Positions 1 through 5,596 of a DNA stretch of 5,596 nt are shown here, one piece after another. Every line of letters starts with the position of its first letter. The stretch's first letter is position 1. The notes under the pieces were generated by a model. The model was not told the DNA's origin. It ran no database searches and saw only the letters and a program-made list of their open reading frames with translations. Source of the stretch: Desulfobacteraceae bacterium (GTDB lineage Bacteria; Desulfobacterota; Desulfobacteria; Desulfobacterales; UBA11574); the NCBI GenBank assembly GCA_013203195.1, contig JABMQM010000176.1, positions 1 to 5,596 on the forward strand, read 5' to 3'. A program made the translations under genes and the position numbers.

Positions 1-92
1 AGATTGTTCTGGGTGTTGCGCCCGGCAGTATTTGCTTTTTAACCAAACTAAGGGATATCAAACAAGACCCTAAGGTTAGCGATGGCAGCTGA
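1..92 (+). CDS. fliO: FliO C-terminal fragment (5' end outside window)
   Basis: The open frame from base 3 to the TGA at 90-92 gives about 29 residues, beginning IVLGVAPGSICFLTKL. FliO proteins end their conserved cytoplasmic part with a similar stretch (a Leu-Gly-Val-x-Pro-Gly core, then an Ile and Leu-rich segment). FliO is a small single-pass inner-membrane protein that helps the FliP ring assemble and is not part of the finished gate. The location directly before fliP, with an 11-base overlap (82-92) in a different frame, supports the call and suggests translational coupling. The fragment is too short to judge the membrane segment or total length. Identity rests on the short motif plus position, so it is less certain than the other genes. 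Confidence 0.75.
   Translation, partial: IVLGVAPGSICFLTKLRDIKQDPKVSDGS
71..75 (+). promoter_or_regulatory. Ribosome binding site for fliP
   Basis: TAAGG lies six bases before the ATG at 82, within the last codons of fliO. It supports the upstream ATG, which is needed to include the signal peptide; the next in-frame Met (residue 29) would cut the hydrophobic core. Confidence 0.5.
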
Positions 93-888
93 TAATAATA
101 CCGGACGATGGACTAACGAGCACTGCAAAATTCTATTTCTTTTCATCCTTGTCCTGATAATCTGCATGGGGTTTGCAAAAAATGTCTTGGCCGCCGATGT
201 GCCTGTGCCCTCATTGCACATAGGAATTGAGAAGGGCGGGGATCCGGGTGACGTTTCTGTTTTACTTCAGATAATCTTTATTTTAACTATTTTGGCCCTG
301 GCGCCGGCTATTCTTATAATGATGACATCCTTTACCAGATTGGTTGTGGTTTTTTCTTTCCTGCGGCATGCACTGGGTACCCAGCAGACCCCTTCGAACC
401 AAATTATTGCAGGGCTGGCGTTGTTTTTAACCTTTTTCATTATGACGCCTGTTTGGCAAAAGATTAATAGCCAGGCCCTGCAGCCGTACCTGGCGGAAGA
501 TATCTCTCAGGAAGCTGCTTTGAAGGCGGCTGTGAGTCCCATCAGGCAGTTTATGTTCAAACAGACCCGCAGCAAAGATCTGATGCTGTTTGTCCAGATG
601 GCCAAGATGGAAAAACCCAAAAATACGGCGGATATCCCCATGCCTGTTTTAATCCCCGCTTTTGTCATCAGCGAACTGAAAACCGCATTTATTATCGGGT
701 TTGTTTTGTTTGTACCTTTTCTGGTCATAGATATGGTTGTGGCCAGCGTGCTGCTCAGCATGGGGATGATGATGCTTCCGCCAATTCTGATCTCTCTGCC
801 GTTTAAGCTGATGCTTTTTGTTTTGGTGGACGGCTGGCATTTGATTGTGGGCTCACTGGTAAAAAGTTTTGGAGGTGGAGTAATATGA
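82..888 (+). CDS. fliP: Flagellar type III export gate protein FliP
   Basis: This 268-residue protein is a FliP, the five-copy core subunit of the flagellar export gate in the inner membrane, through which unfolded rod, hook and filament subunits pass. Residues 1-37 look like a cleavable signal peptide: Lys17, a hydrophobic core at about 18-32, and V-L-A before Ala38. FliP is one of the few gate proteins known to carry one. The pre-core region is about 15 residues long, which helps explain a length somewhat above the roughly 245 of Salmonella FliP. Family hallmarks follow: SFTRLVVVFSFLRHALGTQQ at 83-102, then TPSN and LALFLTFFIMTP (112-123), a periplasmic stretch to about 190, ISELKTAFIIGF (196-207), and the Met-rich loop MGMMMLPP at 227-234, which corresponds to the methionine gasket of the pore. 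The gene overlaps fliO by 11 bases and fliQ by 4 (ATGA). It is intact with no missing conserved block. Confidence 0.97.
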   Translation: MAADNNTGRWTNEHCKILFLFILVLIICMGFAKNVLAADVPVPSLHIGIEKGGDPGDVSVLLQIIFILTILALAPAILIMMTSFTRLVVVFSFLRHALGTQQTPSNQIIAGLALFLTFFIMTPVWQKINSQALQPYLAEDISQEAALKAAVSPIRQFMFKQTRSKDLMLFVQMAKMEKPKNTADIPMPVLIPAFVISELKTAFIIGFVLFVPFLVIDMVVASVLLSMGMMMLPPILISLPFKLMLFVLVDGWHLIVGSLVKSFGGGVI

Positions 889-1154
889 CGCCCGAATTTG
901 TTATCTCTTTTGCTCAGGAAGCCATTAGAGTTACGATCCTTGTCTCCATGCCTATGCTCGGGCTGGGGCTTGCCGTGGGTCTGTTGGTAGCCATTTTTCA
1001 GGCGGTGACCCAGATACAGGAAATGACCCTGACATTTGTGCCCAAGATACTGGTCGTATTAATGGCGCTTTTATATTTTGCCGGCTGGATGCTGGAGCAG
1101 TTGATGCAGTTTACAACGACAATTATCGAACAGATTCCATTTTATATCAGATAA
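885..1154 (+). CDS. fliQ: Flagellar type III export gate protein FliQ
   Basis: At 89 residues this has the usual FliQ length. FliQ is a hairpin of two membrane helices present in four copies, packed on the outside of the FliP5-FliR1 cone in the inner membrane. The two hydrophobic segments lie at about 14-40 and 52-75. The family signature spans about 32-55: GLLVAIFQAVTQIQE, then TLTFVPKI, with the conserved Gln39, Thr42-Gln43, Glu46 and Pro53-Lys54 all present. The ATG shares bases with the fliP stop codon (ATGA, 885-888), so translation is probably coupled. A strong purine-rich ribosome site, GGAGGTGGAG at 871-880, lies in the last codons of fliP. The SctS subunits of virulence secretion systems are homologous, but the fliO, fliP and flhF neighbours make this the flagellar version. 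Confidence 0.97.
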   Translation: MTPEFVISFAQEAIRVTILVSMPMLGLGLAVGLLVAIFQAVTQIQEMTLTFVPKILVVLMALLYFAGWMLEQLMQFTTTIIEQIPFYIR

Positions 1155-1159
1155 AGGAG
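1155..1159 (+). promoter_or_regulatory. Ribosome binding site deciding the fliR start
   Basis: AGGAG sits just after the fliQ stop codon. Two tandem GTG codons follow. The first (1163) is only three bases from the AGGAG and the second (1166) is six bases away. Spacing favours 1166, although the conventional longest reading frame begins at 1163; the two proteins differ by a single Val. Confidence 0.6.
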
Positions 1160-1162
1160 ACC

Positions 1163-1948
1163 GTGGTGGATTTGTGGGCCGTATCCCATCAAGAAGTTAA
1201 AGCATTCTTACTTATATTGATAAGGGTAAGTACAATTTTACTTATGTTTCCTTTCTTTAATGCACGGGTGATACCGGTTTTGTCCAAAGCCGGACTGGCC
1301 ATTATTGTTACTATAATCCTATTTCCGGTTTTGAATCATGCAATGGTTGCATTTCCTGAAACGGTATTGGGGGTAATGCAGCTGATCATCACCGAATTAA
1401 TTATTGGCATAATTTTAGGTCTTCTGGTGCAGGTGTTTTTCGAAGGAATAAGGATGATGGGGCAGATGGTAGGCTTTCAGACAGGTTTTGCCATCTCTAA
1501 CATCATTGACCCCACAAGCGGTGTTCAGGTCTCAATTTTTTCAAACATGGCTTATCTTGTGGCCTTTACACTTTTCATTTTGTTAAACGGCCACCACATA
1601 TTGCTCAATGCCGTCAGGGAGAGTTTTCAAATTCTACCTGTGGGATCCTTAAGTTTAAACAGTGAATTGTTTAAAAAGCTTTTGCCTTTGTATGGAGAAA
1701 TGTTTGTAATTTCCATAAAGATAGGGGCGCCGGCCATAGCTGCGCTCCTTTTTACCAAGGTGGCCTTCGGGCTGATTACCAAGTTGATACCCCAGATGCA
1801 CATTATGATTGTAGCATTCCCTGTCCAGATAGTCATCGGCCTTTTCTTTTTTGGTGCATCCATGAATCTGCTTTTGGGATTCATGGAGAGATATCTTGGC
1901 GGCCTTGGCGCCCTGCTGGTTAATACGATGAACTGGTTGAAGGTATAG
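1163..1948 (+). CDS. fliR: Flagellar type III export gate protein FliR
   Basis: This 261-residue, multi-pass membrane protein is FliR, the single-copy subunit that completes the FliP5-FliR1 cone and links it to FlhB. The length is typical. Hydrophobic segments lie at about 12-32, 43-63, 68-92, 124-146, 182-206 and 213-240. Recognisable family blocks are Arg21 with FPFFNARVIP (29-38), the Glu78/Gly82/Gly86 helix, GQMVGFQTGFAISNIIDPTS (100-119), and the C-terminal LITKLIPQMHIMIVAFPVQI (204-223). It starts with GTG, either at 1163 or at the adjacent 1166, which has better spacing to the ribosome site. The gene begins eight bases after fliQ and ends two bases before flhB. It is a separate gene, not one of the FliR-FlhB fusions known from some clostridia. 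Virulence-system SctT is homologous, but context is flagellar. Confidence 0.96.
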   Translation: MVDLWAVSHQEVKAFLLILIRVSTILLMFPFFNARVIPVLSKAGLAIIVTIILFPVLNHAMVAFPETVLGVMQLIITELIIGIILGLLVQVFFEGIRMMGQMVGFQTGFAISNIIDPTSGVQVSIFSNMAYLVAFTLFILLNGHHILLNAVRESFQILPVGSLSLNSELFKKLLPLYGEMFVISIKIGAPAIAALLFTKVAFGLITKLIPQMHIMIVAFPVQIVIGLFFFGASMNLLLGFMERYLGGLGALLVNTMNWLKV

Positions 1949-1950
1949 CA

Positions 1951-3018
1951 ATGTCTGAAGAGAATAATGAAGAAAAAACTGAAGAACCAACACCCAGGAA
2001 GAGGCAGGAACTCAGGGAAAAGGGAGAGGTGGCCAAAAGCAGAGAGCTGCCTTCGGTAGCGGTGCTTTTGTCCAGTTTGATGGCCTTAACCTTTTTTGGG
2101 TCTTTTATGTACTCCCAGATCCAGCTTGTTATGCAAGAGACATTGTCGCTGCCTATGCTGAATGATTTGAATGTTTCTGATTTTATCGTATTTGCTCACA
2201 AGGTAACCATACAGTTTATATTGGCAATCAGTCCCCTGTTGGCGGCTGTTTTTATTGCAGCGATTCTATCAAATATCATGCAGGTGGGGTTTGTACTGTC
2301 CGGCGAATCGATTACGCCTAAACTGTCAAAATTAGACCCCATTAAGGGCTTTACAAGGCTCTTTTCCAAACAGTCTCTTATGGAGGTGTGCAAGTCTTTC
2401 TTAAAACTGGCCATTGTGGGCACTATTTCTTACTACACCATAAAAGCCGAGATGAAAAATCTTCCCATGCTGGGAGAGTTGGGAGTGAAGGCGATTTGGG
2501 TTTATATTCTCACTGTGTTTTTAAAGATATTTTTGCGGTGTATTCTGGCAATGGTCTTTGTGGTGGTTATCGACTACGCCTTCCAGCGCTGGGAGTTTGA
2601 AAACAGGATCAAGATGAGCAAGCAGGAGATCAAGGATGAGCATAAAAAGACCGAGGGTGACCCGCTGGTAAAGTCAAGGATCAAAAGTATTCAGATGGAG
2701 ATGGCCCGGAAGAGGATGATGCACGATGTTCCGGAGGCGGATGTGGTTATCACCAACCCCGTTCGCTTAGCTGTAGCCATCAAATACGATCCTGAAATGA
2801 ATGCACCTAAAGTACTCGCCAAAGGGGCAGGGGAAGTCGCCAAAAAGATAAGAGATTTGGCCACAGAACATGATATCCCCATTCTGGAGAAAAAGGAACT
2901 TGCCCGGAACCTGTATAAGCTGGTTGAAATCGGCCAAGAAATACCGGCGGTCCTCTACCAGGCTGTGGCCGAGGTTCTGGCATATATTTATAGACTAAAA
3001 GGCAAATTAGGATTGTAA
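1951..3018 (+). CDS. flhB: Flagellar export switch protein FlhB with variant NPVR cleavage motif
   Basis: FlhB (355 residues) surrounds the FliPQR gate and switches export from rod and hook subunits to filament subunits when FliK signals that the hook is long enough. The N-terminus carries the family signature EKTEEPTPRKRQELREKGEV (8-27) followed by AKSREL. Four membrane segments lie at about 34-54, 87-110, 146-164 and 182-209. The cytoplasmic linker begins with the conserved RWEFENRIKMSKQEIKDEHK (213-232) and GDPLVKSRIK (236-245). The domain normally self-cleaves between Asn and Pro of an NPTH motif; here residues 269-272 read N-P-V-R, so the catalytic pair is kept and Thr-His are replaced. 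The rest of the cytoplasmic domain is normal (AVAIKYD, KGAGEVAKKIRDLA, IPILEKKELAR, IGQEIP). The protein stops soon after the domain, without the extended tail of the 383-residue Salmonella FlhB. AAGG at 1940-1943 serves as ribosome site. Confidence 0.97.
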   Translation: MSEENNEEKTEEPTPRKRQELREKGEVAKSRELPSVAVLLSSLMALTFFGSFMYSQIQLVMQETLSLPMLNDLNVSDFIVFAHKVTIQFILAISPLLAAVFIAAILSNIMQVGFVLSGESITPKLSKLDPIKGFTRLFSKQSLMEVCKSFLKLAIVGTISYYTIKAEMKNLPMLGELGVKAIWVYILTVFLKIFLRCILAMVFVVVIDYAFQRWEFENRIKMSKQEIKDEHKKTEGDPLVKSRIKSIQMEMARKRMMHDVPEADVVITNPVRLAVAIKYDPEMNAPKVLAKGAGEVAKKIRDLATEHDIPILEKKELARNLYKLVEIGQEIPAVLYQAVAEVLAYIYRLKGKLGL

Positions 3019-3019
3019 A

Positions 3020-5110
3020 ATGAAAGAAGCTTTAAATCCAAACCCGGAGTCCTCTGATATCAGTGAGTTGATGACCGTGGTTGGAGTAGTCGCTGTGCTG
3101 GCGGTAATGATCATCCCTTTGCCGTCTATCATTCTGGATTTCCTTCTGGCTCTGAATATCACCATTGCGATCACAATCCTTTTGATTGCCATGTATACCT
3201 TGAAGCCTCTGGATTTTTTCGTATTCCCATCGCTGCTGCTGGTGACGACCCTTTTCAGGCTTTCTCTGAATGTGGCCTCAACACGGTTGATACTTTTGCA
3301 CGGCAATGAGGGCCCCCTGGCTGCCGGAAAGGTTATCAAGTCTTTCGGCAGTTTTGTGGTCGGCGGAAATTACGTGGTCGGCATGATTGTATTTATCATC
3401 CTGGTACTCATTAATTTCATTGTTATCACCAAGGGTGCCACCAGGATCGCAGAGGTTGCCGCAAGGTTTACACTCGATGCCATGCCCGGCAAGCAGATGA
3501 GTATCGACGCCGATCTGAATGCCGGGATGATAGATGAAAATGAAGCCAAGCAGCGCAGGTTGGTGATTGCACGGGAGGCTGAATTCCATGGTTCCATGGA
3601 CGGCGCCGTCAAATTTGTCAGGGGAGATGCCATTGCCGGCATTATAATTACTATTGTTAATATAACCGCCGGATTTGTAATCGGCGTTTTCCAGAAAAAA
3701 ATGTCCATCATGGATGCGGCCCAGAATTATACGCTGTTGACTGTCGGCGATGGACTGGTGTCACAAATTCCGGCTCTCACCATATCGACTGCAGCCGGTA
3801 TAGTTGTAAGCCGGGCGGCTTCAGAAGGAACCATGGGGAAAGATTTCGCCAAACAGTTCTTGAGTTATCCCAAGGCAATTTATCTGGCAGCACTTACAGT
3901 CTTCTTTTTCGGTCTCATCCCCGGTATGCCGCATATTTCGTTTATTGTGCTTTCAGTTCTTATTGGGGCCGGCGTTTATTTCTGGGGCCAAAAAGAGGAG
4001 ACATTAAAAGAAAAGACGAGTGAAGACCAGGAGGTGGAACCGGATGCAATGGGGCCGGAACCTGTAGAACATCTGCTAATGATTGATCCTCTCGAACTGG
4101 AAGTAGGATACGGTCTCATTCCACTGGTAGATAAAGAACAGGGAGGAAAGTTTTTAGAGAGGGTACGCTCAATTAGACGGCAGTTTGCGATTGAGATGGG
4201 TATAGTTGTACCTCCGGTGCATATCAGGGACAATCTTCAACTGAAGCCCTCCGAGTACCAGGTTCTTCTAAAAGGTGTCAAAGTTGCCGGCGCTGAATTG
4301 ATGGTGAATCACTATATGGCGATGGATCCTGGCGATAGTACGAGAAAAATTGAAGGGATCGAAACCACGGAGCCGGCATTTAACTTGCCGGCAATCTGGA
4401 TTCCGGAGGCCAAAAGGGAGGAGGCCAAGCTTTCAGGGTATACGGTGGTGGATGATGTCACGATAATGGCCACCCATCTGACAGAAGTTTTGCGTAAGTA
4501 TTCTGCCGAATTGCTGGGGAAGCAGGATGTCCAGAACCTGCTGGATCATTTGAACCGGACTTATCCCAAGGCCGTAGAGGAACTGATCCCTAATCTTCTT
4601 TCTTTAGGAGGCGTCCAGAAGGTTCTGCAAAATCTTGTTCAAGAGCGGATATCTATCAGGGATCTATTGACCATCGTTGAAACCTTAGCCGATTGTGCGA
4701 CCTTGACAAAAGATCCGGAGCTTCTAACCGAATATGTAAGGCACAAACTTGCCAGATCATTTGTCAGCCCGTATGTAGGCGAAGATGGTTTGCTAAAGCT
4801 GATAACCATGGCTCAGGAAGTAGAGGATGCGTTGCTTAAAGGTCTCCAGCAGACAGAGCACGGCGGCACGTATCTTTCCATCGACCCCAAGATCGCAGAT
4901 TCCATTATTGCTTCCATCAAGGATGAGGCCGAAAAAGCCATGGCAAAAAATATTCAGCCGATCCTGCTGGCGTCACCGACAGTGCGGCGGCATTTAAAGA
5001 AGATGGTAGAATATTTTGTCCCTTCCCTGATGGTATTATCACAGAGTGAACTGTTGGGTGATATAGGGCTTAAATCTATTGGAGAGGTTAGTTTTAATTA
5101 TGCAGGTTAA
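3020..5110 (+). CDS. flhA: Flagellar export ring protein FlhA
   Basis: This complete 696-residue FlhA is the nonameric export component whose membrane part couples proton flow to secretion and whose cytoplasmic ring receives FliS, FlgN and FliT chaperone-substrate complexes. Length matches the family (about 690). The N-terminal half (about 17-324) holds around eight hydrophobic segments. FPSLLLVTTLFRLSLNVAST (69-88) and the FHIPEP family signature RIAEVAARFTLDAMPGKQMS (142-161), continuing IDADLNAG, are intact. Asp203 in FVRGDAIAGI matches by motif the Asp208 of Salmonella FlhA that is essential for proton-linked export. A charged linker (about 325-350) leads into the cytoplasmic domain, with IDPLELEVGYGLIPLV (355-370), RRQFAIEMGIVVPPVHIRDN (386-405) and a C-terminal LSQSELLGDIGLKSIGEV (673-690). 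The start is one base after the flhB stop, with AGGA at 3009-3012 seven bases before it. It overlaps flhF by 11 bases. Confidence 0.98.
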   Translation: MKEALNPNPESSDISELMTVVGVVAVLAVMIIPLPSIILDFLLALNITIAITILLIAMYTLKPLDFFVFPSLLLVTTLFRLSLNVASTRLILLHGNEGPLAAGKVIKSFGSFVVGGNYVVGMIVFIILVLINFIVITKGATRIAEVAARFTLDAMPGKQMSIDADLNAGMIDENEAKQRRLVIAREAEFHGSMDGAVKFVRGDAIAGIIITIVNITAGFVIGVFQKKMSIMDAAQNYTLLTVGDGLVSQIPALTISTAAGIVVSRAASEGTMGKDFAKQFLSYPKAIYLAALTVFFFGLIPGMPHISFIVLSVLIGAGVYFWGQKEETLKEKTSEDQEVEPDAMGPEPVEHLLMIDPLELEVGYGLIPLVDKEQGGKFLERVRSIRRQFAIEMGIVVPPVHIRDNLQLKPSEYQVLLKGVKVAGAELMVNHYMAMDPGDSTRKIEGIETTEPAFNLPAIWIPEAKREEAKLSGYTVVDDVTIMATHLTEVLRKYSAELLGKQDVQNLLDHLNRTYPKAVEELIPNLLSLGGVQKVLQNLVQERISIRDLLTIVETLADCATLTKDPELLTEYVRHKLARSFVSPYVGEDGLLKLITMAQEVEDALLKGLQQTEHGGTYLSIDPKIADSIIASIKDEAEKAMAKNIQPILLASPTVRRHLKKMVEYFVPSLMVLSQSELLGDIGLKSIGEVSFNYAG
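5084..5087 (+). promoter_or_regulatory. Weak, distant ribosome binding site for flhF
   Basis: GAGG within GGAGAGG (5081-5087) is the only purine-rich candidate before the flhF ATG at 5100. The twelve-base spacing is long, so flhF may depend partly on ribosomes finishing flhA, which it overlaps. Confidence 0.35.
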
Positions 5111-5596
5111 AAAATTTCGCGCCAAGACAATTAGAGATGCTACCGCCAAAGTCAAAAAAGCCTTGGGATCGAGCGCAATGATCATTTCTACTAATAAGTT
5201 AACGCAAAGCGGCGCAGGGAACCTTTTTGAGATAGCTGCGGTGCCGGCAGGCGGTGATAGTTTCAACGAAAATAGTGATCCGTTTGGTCAGGTGAAATCA
5301 GAGCTGATGAGCATAAAAGAGATGATTTGCCTTTTGAATCAATCCGGCGGTGTTTTGGAAAAACTGATAACAAACCCTGCTCTGCTCAATCTTTATGCAA
5401 AACTGATCACAAACGGGGTCAGTGATTACAATGCCAGGCTTTTTCTGGAAAGGGCCGGAGCGTTCAACGGGCATACCGGACGGGTGGACGATATCAAACA
5501 AAGGGCCGTCAATGAGATTGCCAAGGTCATAAAGACAAAAGATCCGTTTGATGTAGCCGATAAGAAGCAGAAAATAGCGGCTTTTATTGGGACAAC
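5100..5596 (+). CDS. flhF: Flagellar placement GTPase FlhF, N-terminal part (3' end outside window)
   Basis: The frame opened by the ATG at 5100 stays open to the window edge, giving 165 complete codons. FlhF is an SRP-family GTPase that, with the ATPase FlhG, sets the site and number of flagella and recruits early basal-body parts at the membrane. The start MQVKKFRAKTIRDATAKVKK followed by ALGSSAMIISTNKL (21-34) is the typical FlhF N-terminal B domain. A short acidic, probably flexible linker (about 50-65) follows, then a helical N domain (about 66-150). The fragment ends in KIAAFIGT plus two bases, exactly where the Walker A loop of the G domain should begin, so no GTPase motif after its first residues can be checked. 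The ATG overlaps the last 11 bases of flhA in another frame. Placement right after flhA is common in polarly flagellated proteobacteria. Ffh and FtsY, the other members of the GTPase family, lack this N-terminal domain. Confidence 0.93.
   Translation, partial: MQVKKFRAKTIRDATAKVKKALGSSAMIISTNKLTQSGAGNLFEIAAVPAGGDSFNENSDPFGQVKSELMSIKEMICLLNQSGGVLEKLITNPALLNLYAKLITNGVSDYNARLFLERAGAFNGHTGRVDDIKQRAVNEIAKVIKTKDPFDVADKKQKIAAFIGT

Noticed and set aside
1655..1993. 112-codon reverse-strand open frame across the fliR/flhB junction
   Set aside because: Its sequence is low-complexity and rich in Gln, His and Lys, as expected from the complement of hydrophobic-protein codons. It is antisense to two clear genes and has no convincing gene features.
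2388..2600. 70-codon forward open frame inside flhB
   Set aside because: It is a different frame within the membrane region of an intact flhB, resembles no family I know, and would need an internal start without supporting context.
3370..3711. 113-codon reverse-strand open frame inside flhA
   Set aside because: It lies wholly antisense to the most conserved part of flhA, has no recognisable domain, and overlaps another reverse frame at 3278-3589. This is a by-product of codon use in flhA.
5298..5501. 67-codon reverse-strand open frame opposite flhF
   Set aside because: It is antisense to the flhF N domain, which reads cleanly on the forward strand as a typical FlhF.
1..5596. Possibility that this is a virulence (injectisome) type III secretion cluster or a novel export system
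   Set aside because: All gate proteins have injectisome homologues, but the presence of fliO and flhF, the flagellar gene order and the flagellar-type FlhA and FlhB sequences identify a standard flagellar operon.

Overview
The window holds one continuous, forward-strand flagellar export-gate operon with almost no non-coding DNA: the 3' end of fliO, complete fliP, fliQ, fliR, flhB and flhA, and the 5' part of flhF, which runs off the right edge. Adjacent genes overlap by 11 or 4 bases or are separated by 1 to 8 bases. There is no gene-free stretch, and I see no internal promoter, terminator, RNA gene, repeat array or mobile element.

Layout: 1-92 encodes the FliO C-terminus. Then come fliP (82-888), fliQ (885-1154), fliR (1163-1948), flhB (1951-3018), flhA (3020-5110) and flhF (5100 to the window end). 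FliP, FliQ and FliR form the helical export gate in the inner membrane, with FliO as its assembly factor. FlhB wraps the gate and controls substrate class. FlhA forms the nonameric ring that couples proton-motive force to export and docks chaperone-substrate complexes. FlhF is an SRP-type GTPase that sets where and how many flagella are built, most often at a cell pole.

Organism: the order fliOPQR-flhB-flhA-flhF, the GC content (by eye a little under 50%) and the protein sequences fit a Gram-negative, polarly flagellated bacterium. My best guess is a deltaproteobacterium (Desulfobacterota) such as a sulfate reducer. That is inference from gene order and general resemblance, not from a search.

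The region is ordinary core flagellar DNA, and I found no evidence of an undescribed system. The one point that deserves a second look is in FlhB: the normally near-invariant NPTH autocleavage motif reads NPVR, at exactly the expected residues (269-272). The catalytic Asn and Pro are kept, but the Thr and His that follow are replaced.
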